NCBI GenBank assembly: GCA_035236585.1
Contig: CP141136.1
Location: 49,989,136 to 50,053,135 of the forward strand
Length of the DNA: 64,000 bases
DNA from: Warburgia ugandensis
Lineage: Eukaryota > Streptophyta > Magnoliopsida > Canellales > Canellaceae
Direction: 5' to 3'
Of this stretch, positions 1 to 11,563 are shown piece by piece. The notes below the pieces were generated by a model, which was given only the letters and a program-made list of their open reading frames with translations, did no database searches and was not told where the DNA came from. The number at the start of each line of letters is the position of its first letter. The stretch's first letter is position 1. The translations under genes were made by a program, and so were the position numbers.

Positions 1-512
1 GATATGAACTTAGTTTCTATCCCCATTCACATGGGACCAATTGTGTAGTAAGTTTTTGAAAAAATTCTTCCTCGTTCACAAAACAAATTTCCCTTCATCA
101 TGAAATTAATAATTTCCAACAAAAGGATGATGAACAATATTGTGAATTTTGAGAATGATGGAATGAAATATTGGAAAAATGCCCTCATCATGGATTTAAG
201 AAATAGTAGTAGGTTCAATACTTCTATAAGGCATTAACTCCTCAAAATAGGCAAATGGTGGATGCTACAAAGTGGAGGGACCCTCATGCTAAAAGATGAG
301 TGAGACACATAGGAGAACTTTTAGACATTGGCAAATAATTCTTAGCAATGGGATTATTCTAATAGAAGAGAGAGAAAAAACCAGTCTCCAAAGAAAGGGG
401 GTCTATATGAGATTGGAGCACATACAAATCAATCCTATAAGCCTGACTCTATAGTTGAAAAATTAAACAAACTAGTGCCTTTAGGTGGAGGAATGGACAA
501 ACTTGAAACTAT
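1..512 (+). pseudogene. Athila-like gag, C-terminal part (left of a solo-LTR insertion)
   Basis: Degenerate gag of a plus-strand Ty3/gypsy Athila-like element, entering from the left edge. Base by base it follows the minus-strand gag at 60239-60780: the stretch reading like 'FFPIHKNN..MKLSISNKG', the 'GNDGMN' region, the 'IIMELRNGS' region and the 'GGxMDKLE' tail are all recognisable, but several stops and frameshifts interrupt it. Gag would form the intracellular particle that packages element RNA. The gag sequence breaks at 517 and resumes at 3246, on the far side of a solo LTR. No intact reading frame remains. Confidence 0.8.
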
Positions 513-517
513 ATTTA

Positions 518-3245
518 TGTAATGCCCGAGAAATTTATGCTATTTTAGACATTCTATGGGAAATAAACTGTGTTAAATGTTTGACTTTATTTAAAATAGT
601 AAATGAAGGAATTTGTGAGGAAACTTGGCACCATTAGATTTTACTTGAAAAATGGAATCTAACGCCTCAAAGAACGCCAAAAACAGAGTTCGTATGAAGA
701 AGTTACGACCGTTTAAAGATCAGGGGCAATTCTGTAATTTAAATAAAAAACAAAAAAGAACGAAAAACTTAGGGGGGCCGTTTTGATAACGGCACCCCCT
801 GTCGTCTTCCACCTCTAGATTTCTCCAGAAACCCTCCTCTCACGAATTTTCCAGAAAACACAGGGGAAATGGAGGCACCGCCATTGAGGGGCACCGCCTT
901 CTTCCCTCTATAAATTCCCTATCTCCCCCTATCCAAAAACATGATTTTCCGGCCATTTTGAGATTGGGGTTTATGGAAAAAATCAGAAACCCGTCTCAAG
1001 CCAGTCTCCCCTACGTTTGTCGGCAATAGCCAGGCCCGAGTCAGGCCGGCCATTGCCATCTCCCCATTTCCCCTCTTCTCCTTTCCGGTCTGGCATTGGG
1101 GTTTTCCCCTTCTTCATGGGTTCCGACAACATAGATTTTCGGCAGAGGGAAATGCACCACCGGGAAAAAGGGTGTCCCCAGGCTACCCAAGTAAGCCCCT
1201 CCTTACCTTCTCTCTGTTTTGCTTCCCCCAGGCCAAGATCCATGCCGGATCTGGTCTTTTTCCAGTCGAATTTCTTGGCCGGAAAATGACCCAGCCGGTT
1301 CCAACCGGCTCTGCACGAACAAGGCATCCCAGGGATGCCATGCTTCACCTGCGCCTGGGACTGGGTCCCTGGGACAGGTTCCAGGCGTACGACAGTGCGT
1401 ACACTGTCCCAGGTGCGGCCTTCGGGTGTGCGCGTGATGCGGGGCACGGGTCCTGGCTCGACCAAGATGCACGGGGTGCCCTAGGAGCTGAGACGCACCA
1501 TGCTACACCAAAGGTGCGTCCGTGCAATGCCATCCAGGACGCACGTCATAGTGACTCACTTGAGCATGCATGTGAGCGTGCAAAACGCGGTCCCTGGCAC
1601 GGCCTTTGGGCGCACAGGCACATGAGGCGGTCGCGGTTCAACCAGGATACATGGGTGTCCTGGGAACTGGGACACGCGGACCTAATGAGACTTTAAAGTT
1701 AGGATTAGAGGACAATTTACAGAGTTTAACTCTTGAATAGTAGATCCATATCATAGGATCTAACCTGACAATGAATTAGGCAAGGACCATGGACCCTAAA
1801 AGGAAAATCTAGCGATCTAATGTCTAAATAGAATGAAATTGATAAGGACTCCTTGTATCCATTCATACCCAGGACTTTATAAATGAGACCTAGGGACGGG
1901 TTGAGTGATAAAGGATGCGACTCTAGGAGACTTTGAGGTAGGTGCTCTATCACTACTAGACTTTTTTTAAAAGGAACCTATGATTGTTTTGAGAATGCAT
2001 GTTTTAAGTTTAAGTTATATGACTTGTTTAGTATGACTTAATTTTATAAACGACTTCAGCATGCATACAACAAATACATTAGGCATAGACATGCTTTGCA
2101 AACAATTGCATATATTGCATGATTTGTGAGCATTGAGTTTTTGTAAAAATTGCATGTCCTTGAGGGTTACCAAAAGACGCTGGAGTGCCCAAAAGACGTT
2201 GGGTAGGTAGTTGTGAGGGCCATGCAGTTGTGAAGGACCCAAAGAGGACAGGTTTTGAAAAAGAGGTTTTCTCTTGTTTGATCTTATATGATTTGGGCTA
2301 ATAAGCTCGTGGGTGCTATGCCGAGAGGTCTGGGTTGGCTTCTAGCCACTACCACTATTAGGTGGAATGGGTACCACGCCCAAAAAGGGCAATGTCCCTA
2401 TGTCGACTGTATGTGGTACAGGGGGCTACCACTAGTGTCACGGCACTGGGTCGATATGTCATATGCCCCATGGAGGCTATGACGTTGTGTCCCTAGGTAC
2501 CCAGGGACCACACGGCGGTGAGGTCGTGGGCATAGTTGGGCCCTATGGTTTGAGGATTTACTTGCACTGCATATGGCATGACATGAGGTTGGTCGACCAT
2601 ACCAGATATTCATGAGTTGGATTCAGTTGAGCATCTTAAGCACATCATTATGTTTATGATATATATATATGTGATATTTTTGACTTGGATTATGTTATTC
2701 TTTAAGTCATCAGTATTCCAATTTGACAGTGGTCTTTAATATCGATATTGAACATGATTGCTCGAACATGCACATGTTTTAAAGAGCATATGATTTTAAA
2801 CATAGCATACATTGTAAAACTAGTAGTGATAGACTCCTACTGAGTATAGTATATACTCACCCTATCCTTAACATTTTTCAGGATAGTTCCATTCATGAGT
2901 AAAGGATACCTATGTTAGTGCTACGAGCAAGAAAAATCAAAAGGAGACAATTATACATGTAAGTAAACACTCTACCCTTTGGACATGTATTTGCATTTAA
3001 TTACAGTTGAGCTGTGAGCTATGACTGGATAGACCTGGGAAAACATTTATGATTTCTGACATTTTTCAAAAACTACTTTGGTTGTTGTGAAAGCAAATGA
3101 CACTCGGGGTTTTCAAAATGAGTTTGAAACTAAAGATTTTCCGCTGCATTGCATGGTTTTTATAAAATGTTTTTCAAATCGGGATCCCACGTTAGGAATT
3201 TAGATTTTTCATTTAAAAATGCATGTGAAAACCCAGGTCATCACA
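518..3245 (+). mobile_element. Solo LTR S1 (chromovirus/Tekay-Del type), 2,728 bp
   Basis: It begins TGTAATGCCCGAG and ends GGTCATCACA, the TG...CA form of a Ty3/gypsy LTR. It is flanked by a perfect 5-bp target duplication, ATTTA at 513-517 and 3246-3250. Removing it rejoins the interrupted Athila gag in register with the intact copy near 60240, which fixes both edges. A GC-rich block (about 990-1700) carries overlapping ORFs of up to 174 codons on both strands, typical of LTR sequence rather than a gene. The segment near 2830-2890 (ACTCCTACTGAGTATA, then ACTCACCCTA and TTTTCAGGAT) resembles the R/U5 region of other LTRs of this class. No internal region remains, so LTR-LTR recombination has removed it. 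Confidence 0.9.
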
Positions 3246-4170
3246 ATTTAAAACTACCACTCTATTCCATAAACCTCCACCCAGGGTATGTGCTACTTGT
3301 TCTAGTCCAAGCCATCTTACATCAGCTTGTCCATCAAATAAGTATACCCTGAATACCTTTTACAACAAGTGAATGCACTTAGTGCATATCACATTCCTAG
3401 CAACAACAACCCATATTCTAAGACCCATTATCTAAGATGGGCTGAGCAACCCAATTTGTGATGGCTGAAGAATCCTTATCAGGGAGGTATGTCTGAGAAC
3501 CTCCTATTCAAAACTTCTGCAAAACTTGCACTTCAAAGAAACCACCAGGTTTCAACTACGCCATTAAACACAAAAACCATCAATGGAGGATAATATGCAA
3601 TATATCATGAAAAGCTTAATGAAAATACTAAAGCCTTGCACCAAACCCAGAATGAGAGTTGACAAATATCGCTAAGTTAGAGAGGGAAATGGGTCAGTTG
3701 CATGTGTCTTTGAGTTAAAGGGAAAAAGGAAAGTTTCTTAGTTAGCCTATCCCTACCCTAAGGGCCAATTAGAAATAATGTTAGTTCACAAAGACCCCAT
3801 GAGCAAGTCAAGTCTGTCACAACTCTTAGGATTTGGTCATTAGGTTGATAAAAAAGTAGGGAAGACTGAGGACAAGGAAGAGGAGAATGAAAAGGCCAAC
3901 ACATAGGAGAAAGAGATTAGACTGAAACCTCCTACTCCATTGAAATTTAAGGTGGAGGCACCCTATGTGCCCAAAGCTCCATTCCTTTAATTACTCAACA
4001 AGGCTAAGAAAGGAACAAATTTCATTGAGATAATTGAAGTGTTTAAACATGTACAAATAAATATTCCATTATTCAATACTATATCAGATATTTTTGCTTA
4101 TTCCAAGTTTCTTAAAGAGCTCTACACTACAAAGTGAAAGCTTAGTGTGCAAAAAGAAAGCCTTGCTCAC
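3246..4170 (+). pseudogene. Athila-like gag, C-terminal part and gag-pol spacer (right of the solo LTR)
   Basis: Continuation of the gag cut at 517; the first 150 bases track the gag of the minus-strand element below 60260. Further on, a stretch near 3950-4130 reads as the segment preceding protease in Athila polyproteins: a 'KAPF..LLNKAKKG..FIEIIEVFKHVQINIP' region followed by 'YSKFLKELY'. Stops and frameshifts are frequent, so this is a dead copy. Confidence 0.7.
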
Positions 4171-4177
4171 CTAGTAG

Positions 4178-4620
4178 GTGAGCTCATTAATTCAACACAA
4201 GACCTCAACACAATCTAGAGATCTAAGATGTCCTACAATTTCTTGCAGTATAGGAAAACATGTCACAGATAGGGCGCTACTTGACTTAGGGGCTAGTGTT
4301 AATCTGTTGTCGTACTCTGTCTATGAGCAATTAGTGCTTAGTGAGATTAAGCCAACCAACCCCACATTGTAGTTAGTTGATGGGTCAATTAAGATTCCTT
4401 TTGGTATGGTTGAAGATGTATTAATATAGGTGGACCAATTTTATTTCCCGGTTAATTTCATTATCCTGGATACGCAGCCTATATCAGACTTCAATAATCA
4501 GATCCCAGTAATTCTTGGACATCCATTCTTGGCAATGTCCAATGCAATCATAAATTATAGAAATGGTGTATTACAATTATCCTATGGAATATGAAAGTGG
4601 AGCTCAATGTTTTCAATGCT
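4178..4620 (+). pseudogene. Athila-like aspartic protease (PR) domain
   Basis: PR cleaves the Gag-Pol polyprotein. A 64-codon open stretch (4178-4372) contains the active-site motif as 'LLDLGASVNLLSYS', where family members have D-L/S-G-A-S. After a stop it continues as 'GMVEDVLI..VDQFYFPVNFIILD', then 'IPVILGHPFLAMSNAIINYRNG', the usual PR C-terminal half. The homologous domain on the minus strand is at 58900-59305. Two or more in-frame stops make it non-functional. Confidence 0.8.
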
Positions 4621-4894
4621 AACCATAAACAATTAGATCTTAATGACTCTTGTAACCTAATTGAAGATTAAATACCAGAAGTTCTACCACCATTATCAAC
4701 CTTCGATCCATTAGTGGCCTATCTTACACATTGTAATTTCACTTTTTAATGTCTAGTTGAAGCTGTTAAACTAGCACTTACTACGAGTCAACCTAGGGTC
4801 TTAGAGTCTCATGGTTTTGCATCACTTATTTATCATATAGATGTTTTATATTTCAAAACATTACGGACAATGTTTCATTTAGGTTGGGGAGGGG
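4621..4894 (+). other. Deletion scar joining the PR-RT linker to the 3' polypurine tract
   Basis: After PR the sequence follows the PR-RT linker seen at 58391-58900 on the minus strand only to about 4830 ('PPLSTFDPLVAYLTH'). It then jumps to the element's 3' end: AAAACATTACGGACAATG..TTAGGTTGGGGAGGGG at 4857-4894 matches 17034-17071 beside the next LTR. RT, RNase H and integrase are therefore missing here. The G-rich run 4883-4894 is the likely polypurine tract that primes plus-strand DNA. Confidence 0.7.
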
Positions 4895-7800
4895 TGTAGA
4901 CATGCATGAGATATCTAGTTTTTTTTTTTCTCTTTTTCCTGTTAAAAAAAATTAAAAATATTTTGAGGAAGAGTTCCCTTACTGTGATGAGAATCGGATG
5001 TTCAGAATTTAGTAATTCTACTATTTTTACCTCTTAATGGAAGTGCATATGGCTAGTTTTGCATATTATCCATACATTAGTAGAGACCTATAACTCAGTG
5101 AGTTTGGAAACTCTTCTTTCAAAGAGTTATAAGTAATTCCACAGTTTCTTTAGTGTACATAATTTAATGTGATCCTATTATCCTTGTTTTGGTTAACTAT
5201 CAAGAATAAGTAGGAGTAATAGCTTTATTTCTAAAAAATTTATTGAATCTAATAGGCTTTAGGAAACTTAGGGAATGATGTAGGCTATCCTTGTTCAGCC
5301 TAGAGACATAAAACCTACCCAATATAGTATACCACTAGTTAACCTCTTGAGTAAATTATGAAGCCTTTTGCTTCTTTAAACCAATTTACCTTAACCCAAA
5401 ACATGCTAGAAAAATAAATAATTATTACCCATTTTCAAAATGAATAGAGTTAGTAGAAAAGTTCAAAGAGGACAAAAAGTCAAAGAAATGAAAAACACAA
5501 GAAGTCTTTCTCTTAAAGAAGTTAAAAGAAAAAGAAATATAAGTGAAAAGAAAGAAATATCAGTAAAGAAGAGAAAAATTAAAAGTAAAGAATATAAAGG
5601 GTATTCACTTCAACAAAGTTAAAGAAGAATTGTCCAATAATAAAAAAAAGAAGAACTCTACGTGATTTTGAACCTTTGAAATCCTTATACCCTTCTTTTC
5701 TAAACCTGTCCCAAGCCTACGTTCCATCCTTTTTAAAGACCTATTGATCTTAGGTGGTATATAGCCTTAAAGAGGAAATAAAAAGAAGGGACTAAGGAAA
5801 AATACCCCTACTATTCTTGGTAATTACATCAACTCTTAGGGATCACTTTCCTTTATCTCATCAGCACTTAAAAATTTATGTGAACCATTAGTTTGTTGGA
5901 TTCGATCACATAATGAGAAAAATATGTTCAACCCTTATTTGAGAGATTCATTTATGAGAGAATACCTGAGAGAATTTGAGGTCAAAATATATTTCTAATG
6001 GAATTTAAGCATATCCAGTTAAACATCAAGGCTTATGTGGTTGTACACAAACATGCACTCTGAGAAATAACTAGAATAAAATATCTTTATTATGTGTATG
6101 ATTTGTAAAATTAATAATCTTCTCTCTTAAGTTGGGAAAAACTAGTAGATTACTGATGAATGAGGATTTTTTGAGATAAAATAAGGGACTTAACCTTAGA
6201 GAACTTTGTGGGTATATTCACTGCAAGCCTTCACAAGGCATAACTCGTCCACTAGGGGTAACCTAGGGGTTTAAGGGCTTGTTGCGTATGCTAAGTGCAA
6301 TCGTGAATACCTAAAAAAATGGCAATTATTATGTTTTCATGATTTTTTGTATATTTTTCTTGGGACTACAAAAATACTGGTTGTGCTCAATTTTGTATAT
6401 AAAGTACAAATTAGTTGCCCGTGTGCTATAACTTATAGTGTTAAATGAGGGTTTTTAGCCAAAATTTTGTAACACATGCATTTCTAACCTAATAATTCAA
6501 AAGTTTGATATTTTTTAGGTTCATGAGCTAATCCAAAGTAAGTATATGAATGATCATTATTTTCTAAGAATTAATTAGGATTTTTCTTTTTTAAGTGTTG
6601 AGAAGGTAATCCAAAGGTCGAGATTGATCGAGATAAGAATTGCGGTTATTCATGAGGTTTCTTACTCAAACTAGAAAACCTTAGCAAGATAAAGCCTAAA
6701 TTTCATCAATCTAATGTGTGAAGAAGGTTCAAGATCATCTTATGGCAAGCAAGAATACAATTGGAAGAGCTAAGGTGACTAAAATGGGCCCATTAGGCAA
6801 GCCATGCATTTGCACTACCTTTGCATGGGAGCCATTCAAGCCACCTTAGCCATATAAGCCATGAGAGAAGGTGACAAGCTAACATATTCAAGCCATGCCA
6901 AATGAGTCCTCAAAGTTAGTCATACAAGCCAACTAAGCCAAGTGTCACATCTAGATGGAAATTGAAGTCATTCATGAGGTTTCCTAGTCTAATTAGGAAA
7001 CCTGTGCAAGCCAAAGCCTAAATGTCATCAATCCAAGTTGTGATGAAGGTACAAGACTATCCTATGGCAATCTACAAGGCAATAGAGAAGCAAAAGGTGA
7101 CTAGAAATGGACTTAAGACCAAGCCATGCATTTTCACCACCTTTGCATGCAAGCCATTCAAGCCACCTACACCATTAAAGCCATGAAAAAGGGTGACAAG
7201 CCATATGAGCTACTTAAGCCTTGAAGCCAATTAAGTCACAAAGGAATGAACCATCAAAGTGAGCCATTAAGCCAAGGAGGAGTGCCACATGGAGTCACAC
7301 AATAGGAGCATCAATGCAAGCAACTTTCCTATGTTAAGAGTGTGATTTTTAAGGAATTTTGTGAGATTAATATAAAAGTTAAGATGATCATGTATTAAGA
7401 CACCCATAAATAGATAAAATCCCACCTTCCTAATCCATTTTCTAACCTGACTCCACCATTCATACTATGGTTCCACGTTTTTAAGTGGAGGAGGGAGCAA
7501 CCATCCAAAAGGATGACGGCCCCCTTTCCCGATTGGTGATCAAGTGGTTTCCTAAATAGGAGACCTTAGATCTAATTCAATTCAATTAACATCAAAATTG
7601 TAGATCTTTCTACATATTTACTAAACCTTATTTCTCACTTAATTCCTTGATTTTTCACCATTCAAATTCCATCCAATCAAGAGGGTGGAGAGCCACTTTC
7701 CTTCTATGGAAAATGATGCCTTCCCCACTTTCTAATTTAGAGATCAGTCAGCTCATATTTATTTCTCTCTCTTATGTCATCTATAATGATATCATTCCCA

Positions 7801-9477
7801 TCTAAATTTCCTCCTCCTAAATTTCTCATTCAACACCCTAACCCCAGGGCCACTTTCCTCATGTTTTCACCCTTTCCTAAGTTAGGAAACCACTCATCTA
7901 TTTATATCCCCATGGTCCATATGTATTTTCTAAGTAGAGGTGGGTGACACACCTTGAAATCAATCTTTCCTTTGGTGTTATTTTCCATTTGAATTTGGGA
8001 TTTCTTAGATGCTTTTCTCCATTTGGATTTCTAGTGATTATCTTGGTTATTTGCTCTCCAATTCAGGCTAGTAGTTTGCTTGCTTTGGTTTAGTTTTCAT
8101 TGCTTAGATTCCATTGTTTTGCTTTCCAGTTTTGCACCTTTCTTTCTATCTAGCTTTTTTTGTTCTTATTTACCTCAATTCCAGTTGTTTTTTTATCATC
8201 CAAGAGAATAGCTAGCTTAAATCCATGATTTTCCCAATTGAATTCTACATTTTCTATAGTTAGTTCACCCACTTAGATTTCTTTTTTCATTAATTAATTT
8301 TTCTGTTTTATTTGCATTTCATTATAGTTTATATTATGATCATTAGATTGGAATTTTTTTGTTGTTTAGATAGGATTTCAGTCTTTAGAAAAGTGCGCAA
8401 GTTTTATATTGTGTGGATAGTTTCATGTTTATAATTTTGATGTAAATTGGATGTGGTTCAACAAAGTTCTATGGGAATTATTGTTATGGAATGCTTGTTT
8501 CATCAAATTATTTGAAATATGGGTTCTTTTCTTGCATAAAAGTTATGGTTTCAATAGCTTTCTAATGTAAGATTTATTGACTATTTTTAAGTACCAAAAT
8601 CTAGACATTGGTTTTTCCTTAACTTTGTGCTTTAATTCCAGCTACCAAAACATCTTATTTTCCTAAATACTTAAGTACTCATTTATATTTTCATATTTTT
8701 TTAATTAGATCCCATGCTTAGTTTCCATAATAACTCACTGTACCTGCATTAAATTTCACCATCTTTAGGGCTTCAGATTCATGCACATCATCCAAAAACC
8801 ATGGGCATGGTTCTAAATCCCATTTATTTTGGATTTTTGCTTAGTTTAGTTGCTTAATTAAGTTTTGACATTATTTAATTTATTAGTTGCATATTATTTT
8901 AGTTTTATAAGTTTCCTTTTGACTTTTAGGAAGTTCCATCTTTAGAAAGTTTTAGTATTGAGAAGGTGTGAAAGTGGTCTTTAATTGTAGTTTCCATTCA
9001 CATGGATATTTCTAATTCTTGTTGAAGTTAGTTAGATCTTACTAGTAACCTGTTTTTCCGCATTAGTTTAGTGTTAGAAAGTTTATTAAATTGGTTTTAG
9101 AAAGTTTCTAATTCTAGTTTAGGAAAGTGTCATTTTTAGTACTTTCCTTTAATTTAAGTTTCTTAATTTGATTCATGATAATTTAGCATTAGTTTCCTTT
9201 AATTACTTGCATATTAGTTAGGTTAATTTGTAATTTCATTGTTTACTTTTAAGTTTGAGTAAGCTTCTTTTATGTTTAGTTTCTAATTCCATGCATGCTT
9301 TAGTTTCATGTTAGGTAATTTCCAAATTAATCACAACTCTTCTTTGACTGAAGTTAATTAACTTGAATAAAATTCAATCCATTACAAATATGTGAGATTC
9401 CTTATGGTATCAACGTTGCTTGCATGAAAATACTATATTGATTCATGCATTTGAGAGTTAACTTTAAAATCATAACA
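4895..9477 (+). mobile_element. Athila-like LTR, copy A1, about 4.58 kb
   Basis: It starts TGTAGACATGCA directly after a polypurine tract. It ends near 9477 in a typical Athila/Tat terminus: GATTCCTTATGGTATCAACG, then a short AT-rich stretch, then CATAACA. The same order of sequence recurs at 17072-21243 (copy A2) and in reverse at 52228-55895. The copy is longer than A2, partly because of an internal 322-bp tandem duplication at 6649-7292. No coding region is present; short ORFs such as 5440-5622 are lysine/arginine-rich AT sequence. The right end is fused to pol sequence instead of a primer-binding site. Confidence 0.75.
6649..7292 (+). repeat. 322-bp tandem duplication inside LTR A1, rich in AAGCCA
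   Basis: The segment beginning TTCATGAGGTTT at 6649 is repeated from 6971, and both copies run through the same landmarks (AAAGCCTAAAT, ATCAATC, GCCATGCATTT, CACCTTTGCATG, CCATTCAAGCCACC, AGCCATGA). LTR A2 has a single copy of this region (about 18890-19280). The hexamer AAGCCA recurs many times in it, as it does in reverse at 53880-54130. Confidence 0.75.
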
Positions 9478-9967
9478 TCTGACCACTTGATTTGAGTGCA
9501 TCATTTGAGATAATGTGTGTCACGTTGGATTATGCTATTGGAGTTGTTTTGGGGCAGTGGATTGCTAAACTTCCCCATATGATGTATTGTACTTGTAAAA
9601 CACTAAATTACATGTAACTAAACTATTCAACCATAGAAAAAAAGTTGCTAGCTATAGTGTTTGCTCTGGATAAGTTTTAAATCTTACTTGTTAGGGTCTA
9701 AAGTCATACCCTACTCGGATCATATGGCTGTAAAGTACCTCCTTTCTAAAATGGATGGAAAACCTAGGTTGATTCATTGGATACTCCTACTATAAGAATT
9801 TGACTTAGAAATTAGGGATAAGAAAGGTTTCAAAAATGTCGTAGTAGGCCACTTATCCAGATTAATGGTGAAGCACACAAGCTATAATGTGCTTATAGCT
9901 AAATCCTTTCTGGATTAACATTTATCACACATTTCCTAGTTAATTTAGTATGGTGATATAGTAAATT
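9435..9967 (+). pseudogene. Array unit 1 (left edge): LTR end + RNase H, frameshifted
   Basis: Founder-like edge unit. It reads 'DYAIGVVLGQ', then '[14 protein letters not shown]', then loses frame because of an extra T after AAGTTT (near 9677). The 'KELLA' glutamate of intact RNase H (seen at 57147-57359 on the minus strand) is already lysine, and the CDAS aspartate is already gone (the codons read C-V-T-L). It shares CTTATAGCT and TATGGTGATA with unit 12 against the internal units (CTTAAAGCT or CATAAAGCT, and TACGCTGATA or TATGCTGATA), as expected if both edges escaped homogenisation. Confidence 0.85.
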
Positions 9968-11563
9968 ATATTGATTTGTGCATTTGCGAGTTAACTTTAA
10001 AATCACAACATCTGACCACTTGATTGGAGTGCACCATTTAAGATAATGTGTGGCATGTTGGATTATGCTATTGGAGCTGTTTTGGGGCAGTGATTTGCTA
10101 AACTTCCCCATGTGATGTATTGTACTCGTAAAAACTAAATGATATGTAACTCAACTATTCGATCATAGAAAAAAAAGTTGTTAGGTGTAGTGTTTGCTCT
10201 GGATAAGTTTAAATCTTACTTATTAGGGTCTAAAGTCATAGCCTACTCGGATCATACGACTGTAAAGTACCTCCTCTCTAAAATGGATGCAAAACCTAGG
10301 TTGATTCATTGGATACTCCTACTACAAGAATTTGACTTAGAAATTAGGGACAAGAAAGGTTTCAAAAATTTCGTAGTAGACCACTTATCCAGATTAATGG
10401 TGGAGCACACTAGCTATAATGTGCATAAAGCTAAATCCTTTCTGGATGAACATTTATCGCACATTTCGTAGTTAACTTAGTATGCTGATATAGTAAATTA
10501 TATTGATTTGTGCATTTGCGAGTTAACTTTAAAATCACAACATCTGACCACTTGATTTGAGTGCACCATTTAAGATAATGTGTGGCATGTTGGATTATGC
10601 TATTGGAGCTGTTTTGGGGTAGTGAATTGCTAAACTTCCCCATGTGATGTATTGTACTCGTAAAAACTAAATGATATGTAACTCAACCATTCGATCATAG
10701 AAAAAAAAGTTGTTAGGTGTAGTGTTTGCTCTCGATAAGTTTAAATCTTACTTATTAGGGTCTAAAGTCATAGCCTACTCGGATCATACGACTGTAAAGT
10801 ACCTCCTTTCTAAAATGGATGCAAAACCTAGGTTGATTCATTGGATACTCCTACTACAAGAATTTGACTTAGAAATTAGGGACAAGAAAGGTTTCAAAAA
10901 TGTCGTAGTAGACCACTTATCCAGATTAATGGTGGAGCACACTAGCTATAATGTGCTTAAAGCTAAATCCTTTACGGATGAACATTTATCGCACAATTCC
11001 TAGTTAACTTAGTACGCTGATATAGTAAATTATATTGATTTGTGCATTTGCGAGTTAACTTTAAAATCACAACATTTGACCACTTGATTGGAGTGCACCA
11101 TTTAAGATAGTGTGTGGCATGTTGGATTATGCTATTGGAGCTGTTTTGGGGTGGTGATTTGCTAAACTTCCCCATGTGATGTATTGTAATCGTAAAAACT
11201 AAATGATATGTAACTCAACTATTCGATCACAGAAAAAAAAGTTGTTAGGTGTAGTGTTTGCTCTGGATAAGTTTAAATCTTACTTATTAGGGTCTAAAGT
11301 CATAGCCTACTCGGATCATACGACTGTAAAGTACCTCCTTTCTAAAATGGATGCAAAACCTAGGTTGATTCATTGGATACTCCTACTACAAGAATTTGAT
11401 TTAGAAATTAGGGACAAGAAAGGTTTCAAAAATGTCGTAGTAGACCACTTATCCAGATTAATGGTGGAGCACACTAGCTATAATGTGCTTAAAGCTAAAT
11501 CCTTTCTGGATGAACATTTATCACACATTTCCTAGTTAACTTAGTATGCTGATATAGTAAATT
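9968..11563 (+). repeat. Higher-order block 1 (units 2-4, types A-B-C)
   Basis: Unit 2 (A) carries CATAAAGCT and TTTCGTAG. Unit 3 (B) carries CTCTCGATAAG, CACAATTCC and TACGCTG. Unit 4 (C) has GATCACAG in place of GATCATAG, which removes a stop, so an ATG-started frame of 110 codons (11203-11535) is open; A and B units are open only from a TTG. Each unit encodes the RNase H core from '[18 protein letters not shown]' through '[16 protein letters not shown]' to '[16 protein letters not shown]'. Confidence 0.85.

Noticed and set aside
983-1696. Overlapping ORFs of 160-174 codons on both strands in GC-rich DNA
   Set aside because: They lie within a solo LTR with exact target duplications, overlap on both strands, and show no domain.
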